Source of the DNA: Bacteroidota bacterium
Lineage (GTDB): Bacteria > Bacteroidota > Ignavibacteria > UBA10030 > UBA8401
DNA: 46,065 bases
Direction of reading: 5' to 3'
NCBI GenBank assembly: GCA_021796215.1
Contig: JAJYOK010000024.1
Span: 1-46,065, forward strand
The position numbers and the translations under genes are program-made. Under the pieces are notes generated by a model. It saw nothing but the letters and a program-made list of their open reading frames with translations, was not told where the DNA came from and did not search any database. Shown piece by piece: positions 17,729-25,312 of this stretch; the first letter of the stretch is position 1; the number at the start of each line of letters is the position of its first letter.

Positions 17729-18163
17729 AATAGTTTTTTCACTTCTTTCTGTAATTTCCGCCCGCTTCAGACTGAACTTCTTCTCATTCCTAACAGATGA
17801 CGCGAGAAATTGGGTAGCGCCTCATTTTCATTTTTAGGGTAGGTCAGACATTTTTGTCTGACCTGTTTTTGACAGGCAGGAATGTTTGTCCACCGAAGTG
17901 ACTCTCAAATTGAAACACTACCAGAAGCCGAAAAATATTTTTTGTTGAATGTTCTTATTGTTACAGATACACATTCAGACCAAAATGTAACAAACGGGTT
18001 GTTGAAATACCATCCCTTGCTTTTCCCTGTTGTCAAGATGATATGGTACGTAATTGGCAAGGCCTGAGGATGTACGATCCTAATTTGATACCAGGGAAAA
18101 CGGTTAAAATAACAATTGCATTTTTCAAGACCCCTTTTTGCATGATAAGCTGTACTGCTCTCA
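17729..18163. other. Gene-poor stretch with one terminator
   Basis: Apart from the terminator at 17841-17870 nothing is supported here. Two overlapping ORFs of 61 and 98 codons on opposite strands (17882-18067 and 17905-18201) lack ribosome binding sites or recognisable sequence, and I regard them as chance. Confidence 0.5.
17841..17870 (+). terminator. Rho-independent terminator
   Basis: Perfect 10-bp stem AGGTCAGACA (17841-17850) with TGTCTGACCT (17855-17864), a TTTT loop, then GTTTTT. It points rightward and would end the small membrane protein transcript. No T-run follows on the minus strand. Confidence 0.8.
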
Positions 18164-19150
18164 TTAGAATGAATAAACTGCCCACGAAGTCCGGAAAACA
18201 ATGTATTTGTTGTCCGGCGAAAACAACGGGCTGTCTATAGATTTTTCTGAATCCTTTTCAGTGTAGATGGGCATTTGGTTTTGTCCGGAAGCATCCATGA
18301 CATAAATCGTGTTGCCAATAAAGGAAACAATTTTCGATCCATCTGAAGAAAAGGAAGCACCCCAGCCGGTTCCTATCTTCGAGACTTCTGCGGTGTTCAC
18401 GTTGATGACTTTTATCGTGTCAAAGTCGGAAATCAACAGGCTCGAACCGACAATAGCTCTGGTGAACGCCGGAGTACCAGCAGATTTTGTTCCAACAAAC
18501 TTCTCTGTCCGGGTTGTTTTGTTGAACAGTTTCATGATGGAAAAAGAACCGACGTCTTCGAAATAGAGGATGTTGTCATTGTCAACGTAGATCCCATACA
18601 TGCAGTAAGTAGAATCAGTTTTGGTTTTGATAAAACTGAGGCCCGTTCCATCGGCTCTGGTAGTTGCTATGCCTCCATCCCGACAGAACACAATTTCCTC
18701 AAGGTTTGGAGAAATGCGAGGCAATGTATACCATTCCTTCGGGGTCGTGAGCTTGACCAAGTTTGTTCCGTCTGGATTCATTAGATACAGTTCGCTCAAA
18801 TAACCACCTGATTCGAACATGCCGGATGCCATGAGAACTCTGTCGCCTGTGGGTGATGGTGCATGATCACCCCAGGGAATGTTCGGATAAAGCTGAGTCA
18901 GATTTGATCCGTCGTAGTTAACCCTGAACAACTTGAAGTCGCCGTTCGCAAAGATGACGGAACTGTCTGTTGGAATAGCTTCCCACCCTCCGTCTGCGAT
19001 TATCTGATGCCCGCTGCCATCAGATCGAACAACATTGAGTTCCGAATGCAGGATCGGAGAAGGTATGTCTTCTGTTGGCTCATTGCAAGAACCTGCAGTG
19101 AGTGCGGCGATACAGAGCAACAGAGTTGTTAAGTGAGTTCTATTTCGCAT
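18164..19150 (-). CDS. TolB-like beta-propeller lipoprotein
   Basis: The 328-residue protein has a lipoprotein signal (lipobox TAGSC, Cys at about residue 22), so it is probably anchored in the envelope. The body contains repeated YxMNPDGTNLVKLT, VRSDGSGHQII and RVNYDGSNLTQLYP units and PRISPNLEEIVFCRDGG blades, the WD40-like PD40/TolB propeller pattern. Such propellers bind proteins or peptidoglycan-associated partners; no enzymatic role is expected. A 40-residue lipoprotein ORF lies 40 bp upstream in the same direction, and attC-like cassette ends lie beyond it. Confidence 0.8.
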   Translation of the reverse strand: MRNRTHLTTLLLCIAALTAGSCNEPTEDIPSPILHSELNVVRSDGSGHQIIADGGWEAIPTDSSVIFANGDFKLFRVNYDGSNLTQLYPNIPWGDHAPSPTGDRVLMASGMFESGGYLSELYLMNPDGTNLVKLTTPKEWYTLPRISPNLEEIVFCRDGGIATTRADGTGLSFIKTKTDSTYCMYGIYVDNDNILYFEDVGSFSIMKLFNKTTRTEKFVGTKSAGTPAFTRAIVGSSLLISDFDTIKVINVNTAEVSKIGTGWGASFSSDGSKIVSFIGNTIYVMDASGQNQMPIYTEKDSEKSIDSPLFSPDNKYIVFRTSWAVYSF

Positions 19151-19190
19151 CGTTGGTTCGCCCGAAAAAGGTACTTACACTAAACCCTCT

Positions 19191-19313
19191 TCAATCTAAA
19201 AACAGATTTGGGCTTGAGGTAACAATTTGTGTTATTTCTTCTTTTTTACAGCCGTAAAGAAAAAGACTTGCTAAGCTCAAAGCCGCAATGAGAAATGGAA
19301 TTAATTTTTTCAT
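19191..19313 (-). CDS. 40-residue lipoprotein (entericidin-size), start codon inside a hairpin
   Basis: A minus-strand ORF of 40 residues. It begins MKKLIPFLIAALSLASLF and has a lipobox-like LFLYGC followed by KKEEITQ, then ends after about 18 further residues. Lys-rich start, hydrophobic core and Cys together make a credible lipoprotein signal. The ATG is the edge of a perfect 8-bp inverted repeat (19311-19330) that could hide the start codon. It lies 40 bp upstream of the propeller lipoprotein. It may be a true small lipoprotein or the stump of a longer one; no family is recognised. Confidence 0.4.
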   Translation of the reverse strand: MKKLIPFLIAALSLASLFLYGCKKEEITQIVTSSPNLFLD

Positions 19314-19330
19314 ACAAGATTGCTTGTATG
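19311..19330. repeat. Inverted repeat over the start codon of the 40-residue lipoprotein
   Basis: CATACAAG (19311-19318) and CTTGTATG (19323-19330) pair perfectly across ATTG. On the minus-strand transcript the second arm ends with the AUG of the small lipoprotein, so folding would block initiation. Confidence 0.6.
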
Positions 19331-19353
19331 ATTTAGGGCAATAGTTAGTTTTT

Positions 19354-19475
19354 GCTTAACCAAATCTTCGTGTTAGAGAAGCAGGACTTCTCTCATAATG
19401 CTTCCAAACAAATGCTGGGAACGAGATGAAAAAAGTCAAACTCTACACAATTTGTGTGTTCATGCGTTGGTTAAG
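19354..19475 (-). repeat. attC-like recombination site (candidate integron cassette end)
   Basis: Reading the minus strand, CTTAACCAA at the left end pairs with TTGGTTAAG at the right end, a perfect 9-bp terminal inverted repeat enclosing 121 bp. The right end GTTAAGC matches the integron core GTTRRRY, and the left end is one base off RYYYAAC. The interior is itself imperfectly palindromic around 19399-19432. It lies directly at the stop codon of the M50-like gene, where a cassette attC belongs. No integrase is in the window, so this remains a candidate. Confidence 0.4.
19416..19431 (+). repeat. 16-bp direct repeat, copy 1
   Basis: TGGGAACGAGATGAAA here is identical to 20405-20420. The two copies lie 989 bp apart on either side of the M50-like gene, each inside an attC-like region. 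Confidence 0.85.
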
Positions 19476-20310
19476 GGCGGAGCGTTGGGCCTAAGACCAA
19501 TGCATAGACAATTGTTATAATGCTTCCGAGCAAAATCCATCCCCAACTTCGCTCGATAATCAATCCAGGCATTGGTACCTGTTGGTTCCGATTCAGCAGC
19601 TGCATCATCCACAGCAAACCTGATGAGGCGCCTAAACTTGAGGCTGCGGCTGATAGTGCCACAATGACCAACCCATGCGGATTGAGTAAACCAACTGCGA
19701 TGCTGACCACTGCCCCGGTCAGATAAGATGTCAGAGCCAAGTGACGGGCGTACCTAATACGTGGCCGTCCCATGCCGCCGATGCGTTGATCAATTTCACG
19801 GACGGAGATACGAACTGTCAGGAAGTAGCTTACTATTCCGGCAATTGTCAGTCCTGCCCGCCAGAGCCACTCGGGTGCCGCTTGGTAGAGTAAGCCGTCA
19901 CGACTTATTCCAAAATCACCAACGCCGGTAATGCCAGAGAATAAGAGGTAGCCGGTGGCGGACATAAAGCCAAGACTGCTTAAGAGCCATACAAAATAGT
20001 AGAAAGTGGATGTGCGTGGTGGAACACGATGCAAGATGAGGAAACCTGCGATACCAATTAGCAGACTGACCACCGGCCCTGCTAACGCGACCAGCCGTAT
20101 GTACAGATCGCTCATTCCGCTGTAATCACAATTAACATAGAACGCACCAATTTCTGTGGGATGGCTGCCGAGCACAAAGCAAGCTAAAGTGTGTCCAAGG
20201 TGCTCGTGCAAGCCTACCGCGATGATATACGCCAAGGCAGAGATGGCAATGAGCGTTAACCGATCAGACTTTGATGACATGGCTGTCGAAGCGGATGAGG
20301 ATTGAGTCAT
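19471..20310 (-). CDS. M50-like multi-span membrane protein
   Basis: A polytopic membrane protein of 279 residues with about six or seven hydrophobic spans. The first contains GLHEHLGHTLACFVLG, reminiscent of the HExxH zinc site of site-2 (M50) proteases. However, the spacing is HExxxH, one residue longer than canonical, and the distal NxxPxPxxDG-type motif is not obvious. Protease activity is therefore doubtful. The ATG at 20310 has AAAGGAG eleven bases upstream. An in-frame extension to 20379 would run into the upstream attC-like region, so it is discarded. The gene is flanked by direct repeats and attC-like ends and may be a captured cassette. Confidence 0.65.
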   Translation of the reverse strand: MTQSSSASTAMSSKSDRLTLIAISALAYIIAVGLHEHLGHTLACFVLGSHPTEIGAFYVNCDYSGMSDLYIRLVALAGPVVSLLIGIAGFLILHRVPPRTSTFYYFVWLLSSLGFMSATGYLLFSGITGVGDFGISRDGLLYQAAPEWLWRAGLTIAGIVSYFLTVRISVREIDQRIGGMGRPRIRYARHLALTSYLTGAVVSIAVGLLNPHGLVIVALSAAASSLGASSGLLWMMQLLNRNQQVPMPGLIIERSWGWILLGSIITIVYALVLGPTLRP

Positions 20311-20404
20311 AAGATTTACATCTCCTTTTTGTTCAATATTATTCACCTCGTTCCAAATGGAACATCTAGCCAAAGACACGAGAGCCTGCTTTGGAGCGGG
20401 ACGT

Positions 20405-20420
20405 TGGGAACGAGATGAAA
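20405..20420 (+). repeat. 16-bp direct repeat, copy 2
   Basis: Identical to 19416-19431; see that entry. It sits between the M50-like and SIR2 genes, within a structured intergenic region. Confidence 0.85.
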
Positions 20421-20436
20421 CACTTAAAATCTTTTG

Positions 20437-20493
20437 TCGCCGCTGTACTTTATTCTCTTGACTCTTTACTTATTAAAGAGGTTAGGCGGCGAT
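20437..20493 (-). repeat. Nested inverted repeats after the SIR2 gene, with RYYYAAC core
   Basis: On the minus strand an outer pair TCGCCGC/GCGGCGA encloses a hairpin CTCTTTA-ATAAG-TAAAGAG. The outer left arm runs into GCCTAAC (20481-20487), which matches the attC R'' consensus RYYYAAC and begins 7 nt after the SIR2 stop codon. No T-run follows the hairpin, so it is not a typical intrinsic terminator. Confidence 0.5.
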
Positions 20494-20494
20494 A

Positions 20495-21571
20495 CTACGA
20501 TAGATATTTATCAGGATTAATAGAAAAATCTTCAAATGATTCTTCTCGATAATCAATTGGAATCCCAAAAAATCGTCGGAACCGATTTTGCTCATCTTTT
20601 TTAACAACGGATTCTTTGCCTGTATGATTGTTAAAAACAGTTATTTTAATATTTCTCGGATGATGAGTCTGAATCCGCTTTAATAGATACTTCAAGTGAA
20701 TATCCGCGTCAGGGAAAGAATAACCACAAAAAATAAGATGATTCACATCGCGAAGTTCCTGTTCTATCAAATGCCATACGGTAGAAAGAAAAATGTTCGA
20801 CATGTCTTTGAAATAGGTTGGCGGTACGATTATCGGCAATGAAAATGAATCGCAGTGTTTACATTTTGATTGTTCAGGATCTGTAATAATTCGTATTACT
20901 CCTTTTTCATATGGAGTAAGAGTCAAGGTATTGCATGATGGACAGAATAACCAATTAAGTGAGCCATGCGGCTTGAATAACTTCACTGATCTATTTGTCG
21001 GTCTGTGCCAATTTCCAGGAATATCGAAATTTGTAAATTCGAGACCATAATCAAGAGAAATCTCTTTTTGAATCAATGAACCAAGCGCATTGTCGATTAA
21101 AATATCATAATTAGTACTGACAAATATTGTTTTTGTGATTTTCCCATGTGAATATAAGTTATCAACTAATCTTTGGTGATATCCGGGTGGATTGGAAAGC
21201 GTTTCCGATAAAACTTGAGCAAGGACAAAAATAAGCCATTGACGAACATATCGGATACGAGGAGTATTAACAAGAGCAGTTTCAGAAGTAAATTCGCTAA
21301 GGGCTTCTCCTCGTTTTTCAGCCAAATCTAGTATTCCTAACGCTTCTTCAAAAGTTGGGAACAAAGTCGAATCCAAATCAGCAATTTCGGGGATTATGGA
21401 AAAGATTAAACCAAAGAACCTTGCCACATCGAGTTGTGCAGCATTACCAATCTTTCCTGATCTTATTAATCGAAAGTATTCTCTGAAAACCTCGTTCTGT
21501 AGAGGTGCTCCTTCTGAATGCGATGCACCTGCTCCTAAAAATATTACGTTATTCATGTTTCGACTTTTCAT
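20495..21571 (-). CDS. Stand-alone SIR2-domain protein, candidate anti-phage NADase
   Basis: The 358-residue protein has a SIR2-like NAD-binding core: IFLGAGASHSEGAP at the N-terminus, STNYDILIDNAL, KPHGSLNWL and CGYSFPDADIHLKYLL. A zinc-ribbon pair CPSCN/CKHCD interrupts the core at about residues 212-245. Such SIR2 proteins occur in phage-defence systems as NAD+-depleting effectors and as single-gene defences; others are deacetylases. The gene is visibly AT-richer than its neighbours. A GTTAGGC core 7 nt before the start and GCCTAAC 7 nt after the stop give it cassette-like edges. No second defence gene is adjacent. Confidence 0.8.
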   Translation of the reverse strand: MKSRNMNNVIFLGAGASHSEGAPLQNEVFREYFRLIRSGKIGNAAQLDVARFFGLIFSIIPEIADLDSTLFPTFEEALGILDLAEKRGEALSEFTSETALVNTPRIRYVRQWLIFVLAQVLSETLSNPPGYHQRLVDNLYSHGKITKTIFVSTNYDILIDNALGSLIQKEISLDYGLEFTNFDIPGNWHRPTNRSVKLFKPHGSLNWLFCPSCNTLTLTPYEKGVIRIITDPEQSKCKHCDSFSLPIIVPPTYFKDMSNIFLSTVWHLIEQELRDVNHLIFCGYSFPDADIHLKYLLKRIQTHHPRNIKITVFNNHTGKESVVKKDEQNRFRRFFGIPIDYREESFEDFSINPDKYLS

Positions 21572-22103
21572 TGATGGCGCCTAACTAGTAATTAGATAGA
21601 CTCAGTTTATCTATCACGCATATTGGACATGAAAGATAGACTTGTTCAGATACTGCTCAGCCTCCGGCTGAAATGAATTATTTTGTAGGCTCATCTCGTC
21701 TCAAATCTCATCAACCATTTTCTCCATCAAGCATCATCCACAATTGAGAATGGTTCTCTTTATGTCACGGAGTTTCGCCAGCCAGTCGTTGGCAGTTTTT
21801 GCCTAAAAACAATGGCACATCTTACCTTTTCTTTCCCACAATGTCAATATAAATCCCCAAAATTCTTGCCTTCTCATTTATCCATCCCCATCTCGCAGCG
21901 AAGCAGAGATCCCGCCAACGGCGCGACTCACTTCCCTTTACTTTTCATCCCAATCCCTCATTCTAAATTCTTCATTCCTAATTCATAATTCCTAATTGTT
22001 CATTCCAAATTGTTCATTCAAAACTACAAAATTTCTGCTGTTTCAGCCGTTTCCCACTCCGCGGTTTCGTCGGAACAAATCTCCGGGTAACCTTGTCAAG
22101 GTT
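21572..22103. other. Gene-free stretch between the accessory block and the hydrolase
   Basis: It contains the GCCTAAC/GTTAGGC core (21579-21585, GTTAGGC on the minus strand) beside the SIR2 start, and low-complexity tandem variants of ATTC/AATTGTTCATTC at about 21955-22025. A 26-codon ORF on the minus strand (21614-21694) has no support. I see no terminator or RNA gene. Confidence 0.5.
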
Positions 22104-23210
22104 CTACTGAAGAAATAAATCCGCAATCTCGTGCGCCTGAACGATCGGGTCTCCTTCGTTCCGGTTCGTCAGAACAATGACAACGAGATGCTCTGCAGGA
22201 AAAACCTGTACGTTATTTCTGAATCCGACAGTGCTGCCGCCGTGGAACGGATGCTCGATGCCCTTGTAATTTTCAAAATGCCAGCCGAAGCCGTAATCAA
22301 TCTCGCTGCCGTCGTTCAGTTTCGCTCTCGTCCACGCTAATTGCTGTGTTTTCGGCGGAACAAGCGTGCCTGCAAAAAGCGCGGAATACCATTTCGCCAG
22401 CTCTTCAACGTTCGTATAAATTCCGCCGTCGCCGAGCACCGCGCTCGTGCTGCTCTGGTCGGTAAATTTCCACGTTCCGTTTTCAAACGAATAACCGTAC
22501 GCGCGGTTGGCAACGGTGGAAATTCCCTTCTCAAATGCCACGCTTGTCGTCATCCCGGCAGCATCGAAAATATGCTTCTTCAGAAAACCGGCAAAGCGTT
22601 CCCCGCTCACCTTCTCGACGATCAGCGCAAGGAGCGAATATCCCGAATTGCTGTACTGATATTTCGAACCCGGTACGAAGTACGTTGTATCAACGCTCTT
22701 CACAAGATTCAGCACGTCGCTGTCATGCACTTGTGTTGTCTGTGAATCGGGGATCAGCGATTCGTAATCCACAATTCCTGACGTGTGATTGAGAAGATTT
22801 CTCACCGTTACGATACTTCCCCACTTCGGAAGACTGTCGAAGAATTTCGAAAGCGTATCATCGTATGAAAGTTTTCCTTCTTCGTGCAGCATCATAATGC
22901 ACAGTGCGGTGAATTGCTTCGTCATCGAAGCAAGCCGGAAATTTGTTGTGGTGGTATCAGGAATTTTTTCTTCAAGATTGGCAAGTCCGTATCCTTTCTT
23001 GAAAAGAATTGAATCATCCCTCATCACCAGCACACTCGCACCGGGAACATCCGGCGCAGTAAAGTCCTGCATAATGGCGTCAATTTTCTCGGCAGTTGAA
23101 TGAGTACTGCGGCTGCCTACAAGTGACCGCAGCGAAGAGCAGGAGGAAAGAAACAAAGCAAAAAGAAAGAACACTATTCCATGGTGAAAGAAATGCTTTT
23201 TCATGTCCAT
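22104..23210 (-). CDS. Beta-lactamase-family serine hydrolase lipoprotein
   Basis: Envelope lipoprotein of 368 residues with a class C beta-lactamase/DD-peptidase fold. Lipobox LSSC follows the signal peptide. SxxK is SMTK in FRLASMTKQF, the YxN motif is YSN in YQYSNSGYSLL, and HxG is in FHGGSTVGF. These support an active serine enzyme, most likely a peptidase or esterase on cell-wall or D-amino-acid substrates rather than an antibiotic-resistance enzyme. AAGGAG precedes the ATG at 23210 by four bases; the ATG at 23204 (MKKHFF) is an alternative. It is the last gene of the amino-sugar run and may contribute to wall turnover. Confidence 0.85.
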   Translation of the reverse strand: MDMKKHFFHHGIVFFLFALFLSSCSSLRSLVGSRSTHSTAEKIDAIMQDFTAPDVPGASVLVMRDDSILFKKGYGLANLEEKIPDTTTTNFRLASMTKQFTALCIMMLHEEGKLSYDDTLSKFFDSLPKWGSIVTVRNLLNHTSGIVDYESLIPDSQTTQVHDSDVLNLVKSVDTTYFVPGSKYQYSNSGYSLLALIVEKVSGERFAGFLKKHIFDAAGMTTSVAFEKGISTVANRAYGYSFENGTWKFTDQSSTSAVLGDGGIYTNVEELAKWYSALFAGTLVPPKTQQLAWTRAKLNDGSEIDYGFGWHFENYKGIEHPFHGGSTVGFRNNVQVFPAEHLVVIVLTNRNEGDPIVQAHEIADLFLQ

Positions 23211-23254
23211 AGGACTCCTTAGGAAGATGCGCGTCCTGTTATAGGTAAGTACGG

Positions 23255-23327
23255 TCATTCTGAGGATGCGCCGCAGGCGCAGACGAAGAATCCACTTACT
23301 GGATGCTTCGCTGCGCTCAGCATGACG
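23255..23327. repeat. Dispersed palindromic intergenic repeat
   Basis: A TCATTCTGAG...GAAGAATCC end faces a GGATGCTTCG...CTCAGCATGAC end, with an inner GCGCCGCAGGCGC hairpin. Related elements lie at 27731-27782 and 29055-29132. They sit only between genes, like REP/BIME elements. Confidence 0.65.
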
Positions 23328-23375
23328 TTTCAGTGAAAGTGTTGTGCTAAACTCCGCATCGAATGTAAAGACATT

Positions 23376-24980
23376 TTACCTGAACGTCCACCAGAGATAC
23401 ATAAGAATCAACACAAGCGCCCACGAAGCGTACACCGTAAGTGAATGCCACTTCGTTTTCTGCTCCTTCACCTTTTCCGTTCCTGCAAAAGTAAGATTTA
23501 CAAGCTGTTCGCGTGCAGGCGGGTCCGTTGCCAAACTGACAATCACTAACACCGCCGAGCAAACGACGAACAAGAAGATCGCATAGTGGAGGAAGTTCAC
23601 CGTTGCAACGTATGTCCAGAATCCGCTTTCGAACGGCGAGATCTTGTATTGAATTTCCAAAATAAACCGCACCGCACCAAGTACCAATCCCGTGAGCAGC
23701 GAAGCGATTGCACCTTTTCCGTTCACGCGCTTCCACAAAATTCCGAAAAGAAAACAGGCGGCAATCGGCGGCGAAATATATCCCTGCACGCTTTGGAGGT
23801 ACACATACATGCGTTCATCGCTCAGCAGATTGATAAACGGAATCCAAAGCAAACCGAGCACAACCATCACAGCGGTCATCACTCTCCCGAACCGAACAAC
23901 GGTTCGGTCGTCGGCGCTCGGACGAATCCGTTTGAAAATATCAATCGTCAGCAGCGTTGATGTCGAATTGAACATTGCGCTCAGCGATGACATCAGCGCA
24001 GCAAGAAGTCCTGCAACGACAAGTCCTTTCACGCCGCTCGGCAAAAGCGTCGTTACCATCCATGCGTATGCCTGATCGCCGGTTATTTGTCCGTTGGAAA
24101 GTTTGTACGCGATAACACCGGGAAGAACAAGAATGAAGACCGGAAGAATTTTCAAAAAGCCGGCAAGGATTGTTCCGCCGCGGGCATTGTCGAGATTCTT
24201 CGCGCTCAGCACGCGCTGAACAATGTACTGGTCGGTGCACCAGTACCAGATTCCGAGAATCGGCGCGCCGAACACGATGCCGGTCCACGGAAAATCCGGA
24301 TCACTGAACGGCTTGAACATATCCCAGAATCCGGCCGGTGTTCCGGCTACAACCGCGTCCCAGCCGCCCGCCTTCGACAAGCCGAGAAGCGTCAACGTGA
24401 CGGAGCCGCCAATCAAAATAAATGTCTGGACAAGATCGGTGTAGATGACGGCGGACAATCCGCCGATAACGGTGTACAATCCAGTGACAAGAACGATGAC
24501 AACGGCGGAAGTGTACATATCCCATCCCATGACGACATGAAGCAGAATGCCGCCGGCATACAATGAGATGGAAATTTTTGTAAGAACGTAAGCAACAATT
24601 GAAATAATGCTGAGGTAATAGCGCGACGCTTTGTTGAAGCGCCGTTCAAGAAATTCCGGCATAGTGAAAACACCGGACTTCAAATAGAACGGCGTGAAAA
24701 CCCAGCCGAGAAGAAGAACAATGATGCATGCGAGCCATTCAAATTGTCCGACTGCAAGGCCGGACTTCGAGCCGGTGCCCGCCAAGCCAATGAAATGTTC
24801 GCTTGAAATATTGGTAGCGAAGAGCGACGCGCCAATCGCGATCCAGCCGACCGATCGACCGGCAAGAAAATAATCGGTGCTGCTTTTGTTTCTCTTCCGA
24901 AAGGAAAGCCCTATGGCGAGTATAAGTACGAAATAGGCAACAACGATGACCAAATCAAGTGTGCTGAACGATTGTTCCAT
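23376..24980 (-). CDS. Sodium/solute symporter, SGLT-like (SSS family)
   Basis: Inner-membrane Na+-coupled importer of 534 residues with about 14 spans. The N-terminus DLVIVVAYFVLILAIGLSFRKRNKSSTDYFLAGRS, the ATNISSEHFIGLAGTG block and the WYWCTDQYIVQRVLSAKN segment match the vSGLT/SLC5A sugar-transporter branch. Sugars or amino sugars are therefore the likely cargo. AAAGGAG lies nine bases before the ATG. In context it would import products released by the hydrolases encoded upstream in the same run. Confidence 0.88.
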   Translation of the reverse strand: MEQSFSTLDLVIVVAYFVLILAIGLSFRKRNKSSTDYFLAGRSVGWIAIGASLFATNISSEHFIGLAGTGSKSGLAVGQFEWLACIIVLLLGWVFTPFYLKSGVFTMPEFLERRFNKASRYYLSIISIVAYVLTKISISLYAGGILLHVVMGWDMYTSAVVIVLVTGLYTVIGGLSAVIYTDLVQTFILIGGSVTLTLLGLSKAGGWDAVVAGTPAGFWDMFKPFSDPDFPWTGIVFGAPILGIWYWCTDQYIVQRVLSAKNLDNARGGTILAGFLKILPVFILVLPGVIAYKLSNGQITGDQAYAWMVTTLLPSGVKGLVVAGLLAALMSSLSAMFNSTSTLLTIDIFKRIRPSADDRTVVRFGRVMTAVMVVLGLLWIPFINLLSDERMYVYLQSVQGYISPPIAACFLFGILWKRVNGKGAIASLLTGLVLGAVRFILEIQYKISPFESGFWTYVATVNFLHYAIFLFVVCSAVLVIVSLATDPPAREQLVNLTFAGTEKVKEQKTKWHSLTVYASWALVLILMYLWWTFR

Positions 24981-25115
24981 ATCGAAGACTCCTTTGGAGA
25001 TGTTCTTCTTAATTATGAAGAATGCATAAACTCACAGACCACTTTCATACACGCCGGCTGCGTCGCTTCCCACAAATATAGAAGAAATAAGAAAAGAGTA
25101 AATACGGAAGGAAGG

Positions 25116-25166
25116 TTATTGCTTTTTCTCTTCACTTTTAGAGAGCAGGTCCCGCAAATCCTTGAA
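25116..25166 (-). pseudogene. Remnant of a symporter small accessory peptide (C-terminal end)
   Basis: The minus strand reads FKDLRDLLSKSEEKKQ and a stop. FKDLRDLL is identical to the C-terminal part of the intact 44-residue accessory peptide at 26003-26137, and the DNA of the two copies matches at 21 of 23 positions (25144-25166 and 26025-26047). A stop codon lies four codons upstream and no start is present. Confidence 0.55.
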
Positions 25167-25209
25167 GCAAAACAACTATCTTGGCAATAGCCCTGAAGGC
25201 ATTACAATC

Positions 25210-25257
25210 GTATCACCGAGTCGTTACCCGGTACATGTGAGCAAAGTTCAGCGTTAC
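25210..25257. repeat. REP-like palindromic unit, copy A
   Basis: Degenerate copy of the palindromic unit seen at 25261-25312 and 25953-26006. It shares an accgagt...acccggt arm, a gagcaaag segment and a terminal gcgttac. Confidence 0.6.
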
Positions 25258-25260
25258 ATC

Positions 25261-25312
25261 GTAACGCCGAGTTTTTACTCGGCGCCATACACCGCTCAGA
25301 TCCCGGCGTTAC
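25261..25312. repeat. REP-like palindromic unit, copy B
   Basis: Begins GTAACGCCGAGTTTTTACTC and ends CCCGGCGTTAC, with an internal CGCCGAG/CTCGGCG hairpin. The transposase stop codon (25309-25311) lies inside its right arm. Confidence 0.75.

Larger units (their letters stand above)
24981..25308. other. Intergenic region with REP units and a small gene remnant
   Basis: It holds REP copies A and B (25210-25312) that flank the transposase gene and a 17-codon remnant of a symporter accessory peptide (25116-25166). Nothing else is supported. Confidence 0.6.

Noticed and set aside
17882-18201. Overlapping ORFs of 61 and 98 codons on opposite strands
   Set aside because: No ribosome binding site, no family pattern, and they exclude each other.
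19483-19492. GCGTTGGGCC on the plus strand resembling an integron core site
   Set aside because: It lies within the M50-like coding sequence and in the opposite orientation to the other core sites.
20437-20493. Nested hairpins as an intrinsic terminator of the SIR2 gene
   Set aside because: No T-run follows the stem on the minus strand; the outer repeat and RYYYAAC core fit a recombination site better.
21614-21694. 26-codon minus-strand ORF beginning MSLQNNSFQPEAEQYL
   Set aside because: Reads plausibly but is too short and lacks a Shine-Dalgarno sequence or context; it may belong to a degenerate cassette end.
22341-22745. 134-codon plus-strand ORF
   Set aside because: Antisense to the well supported serine hydrolase and without any family pattern.
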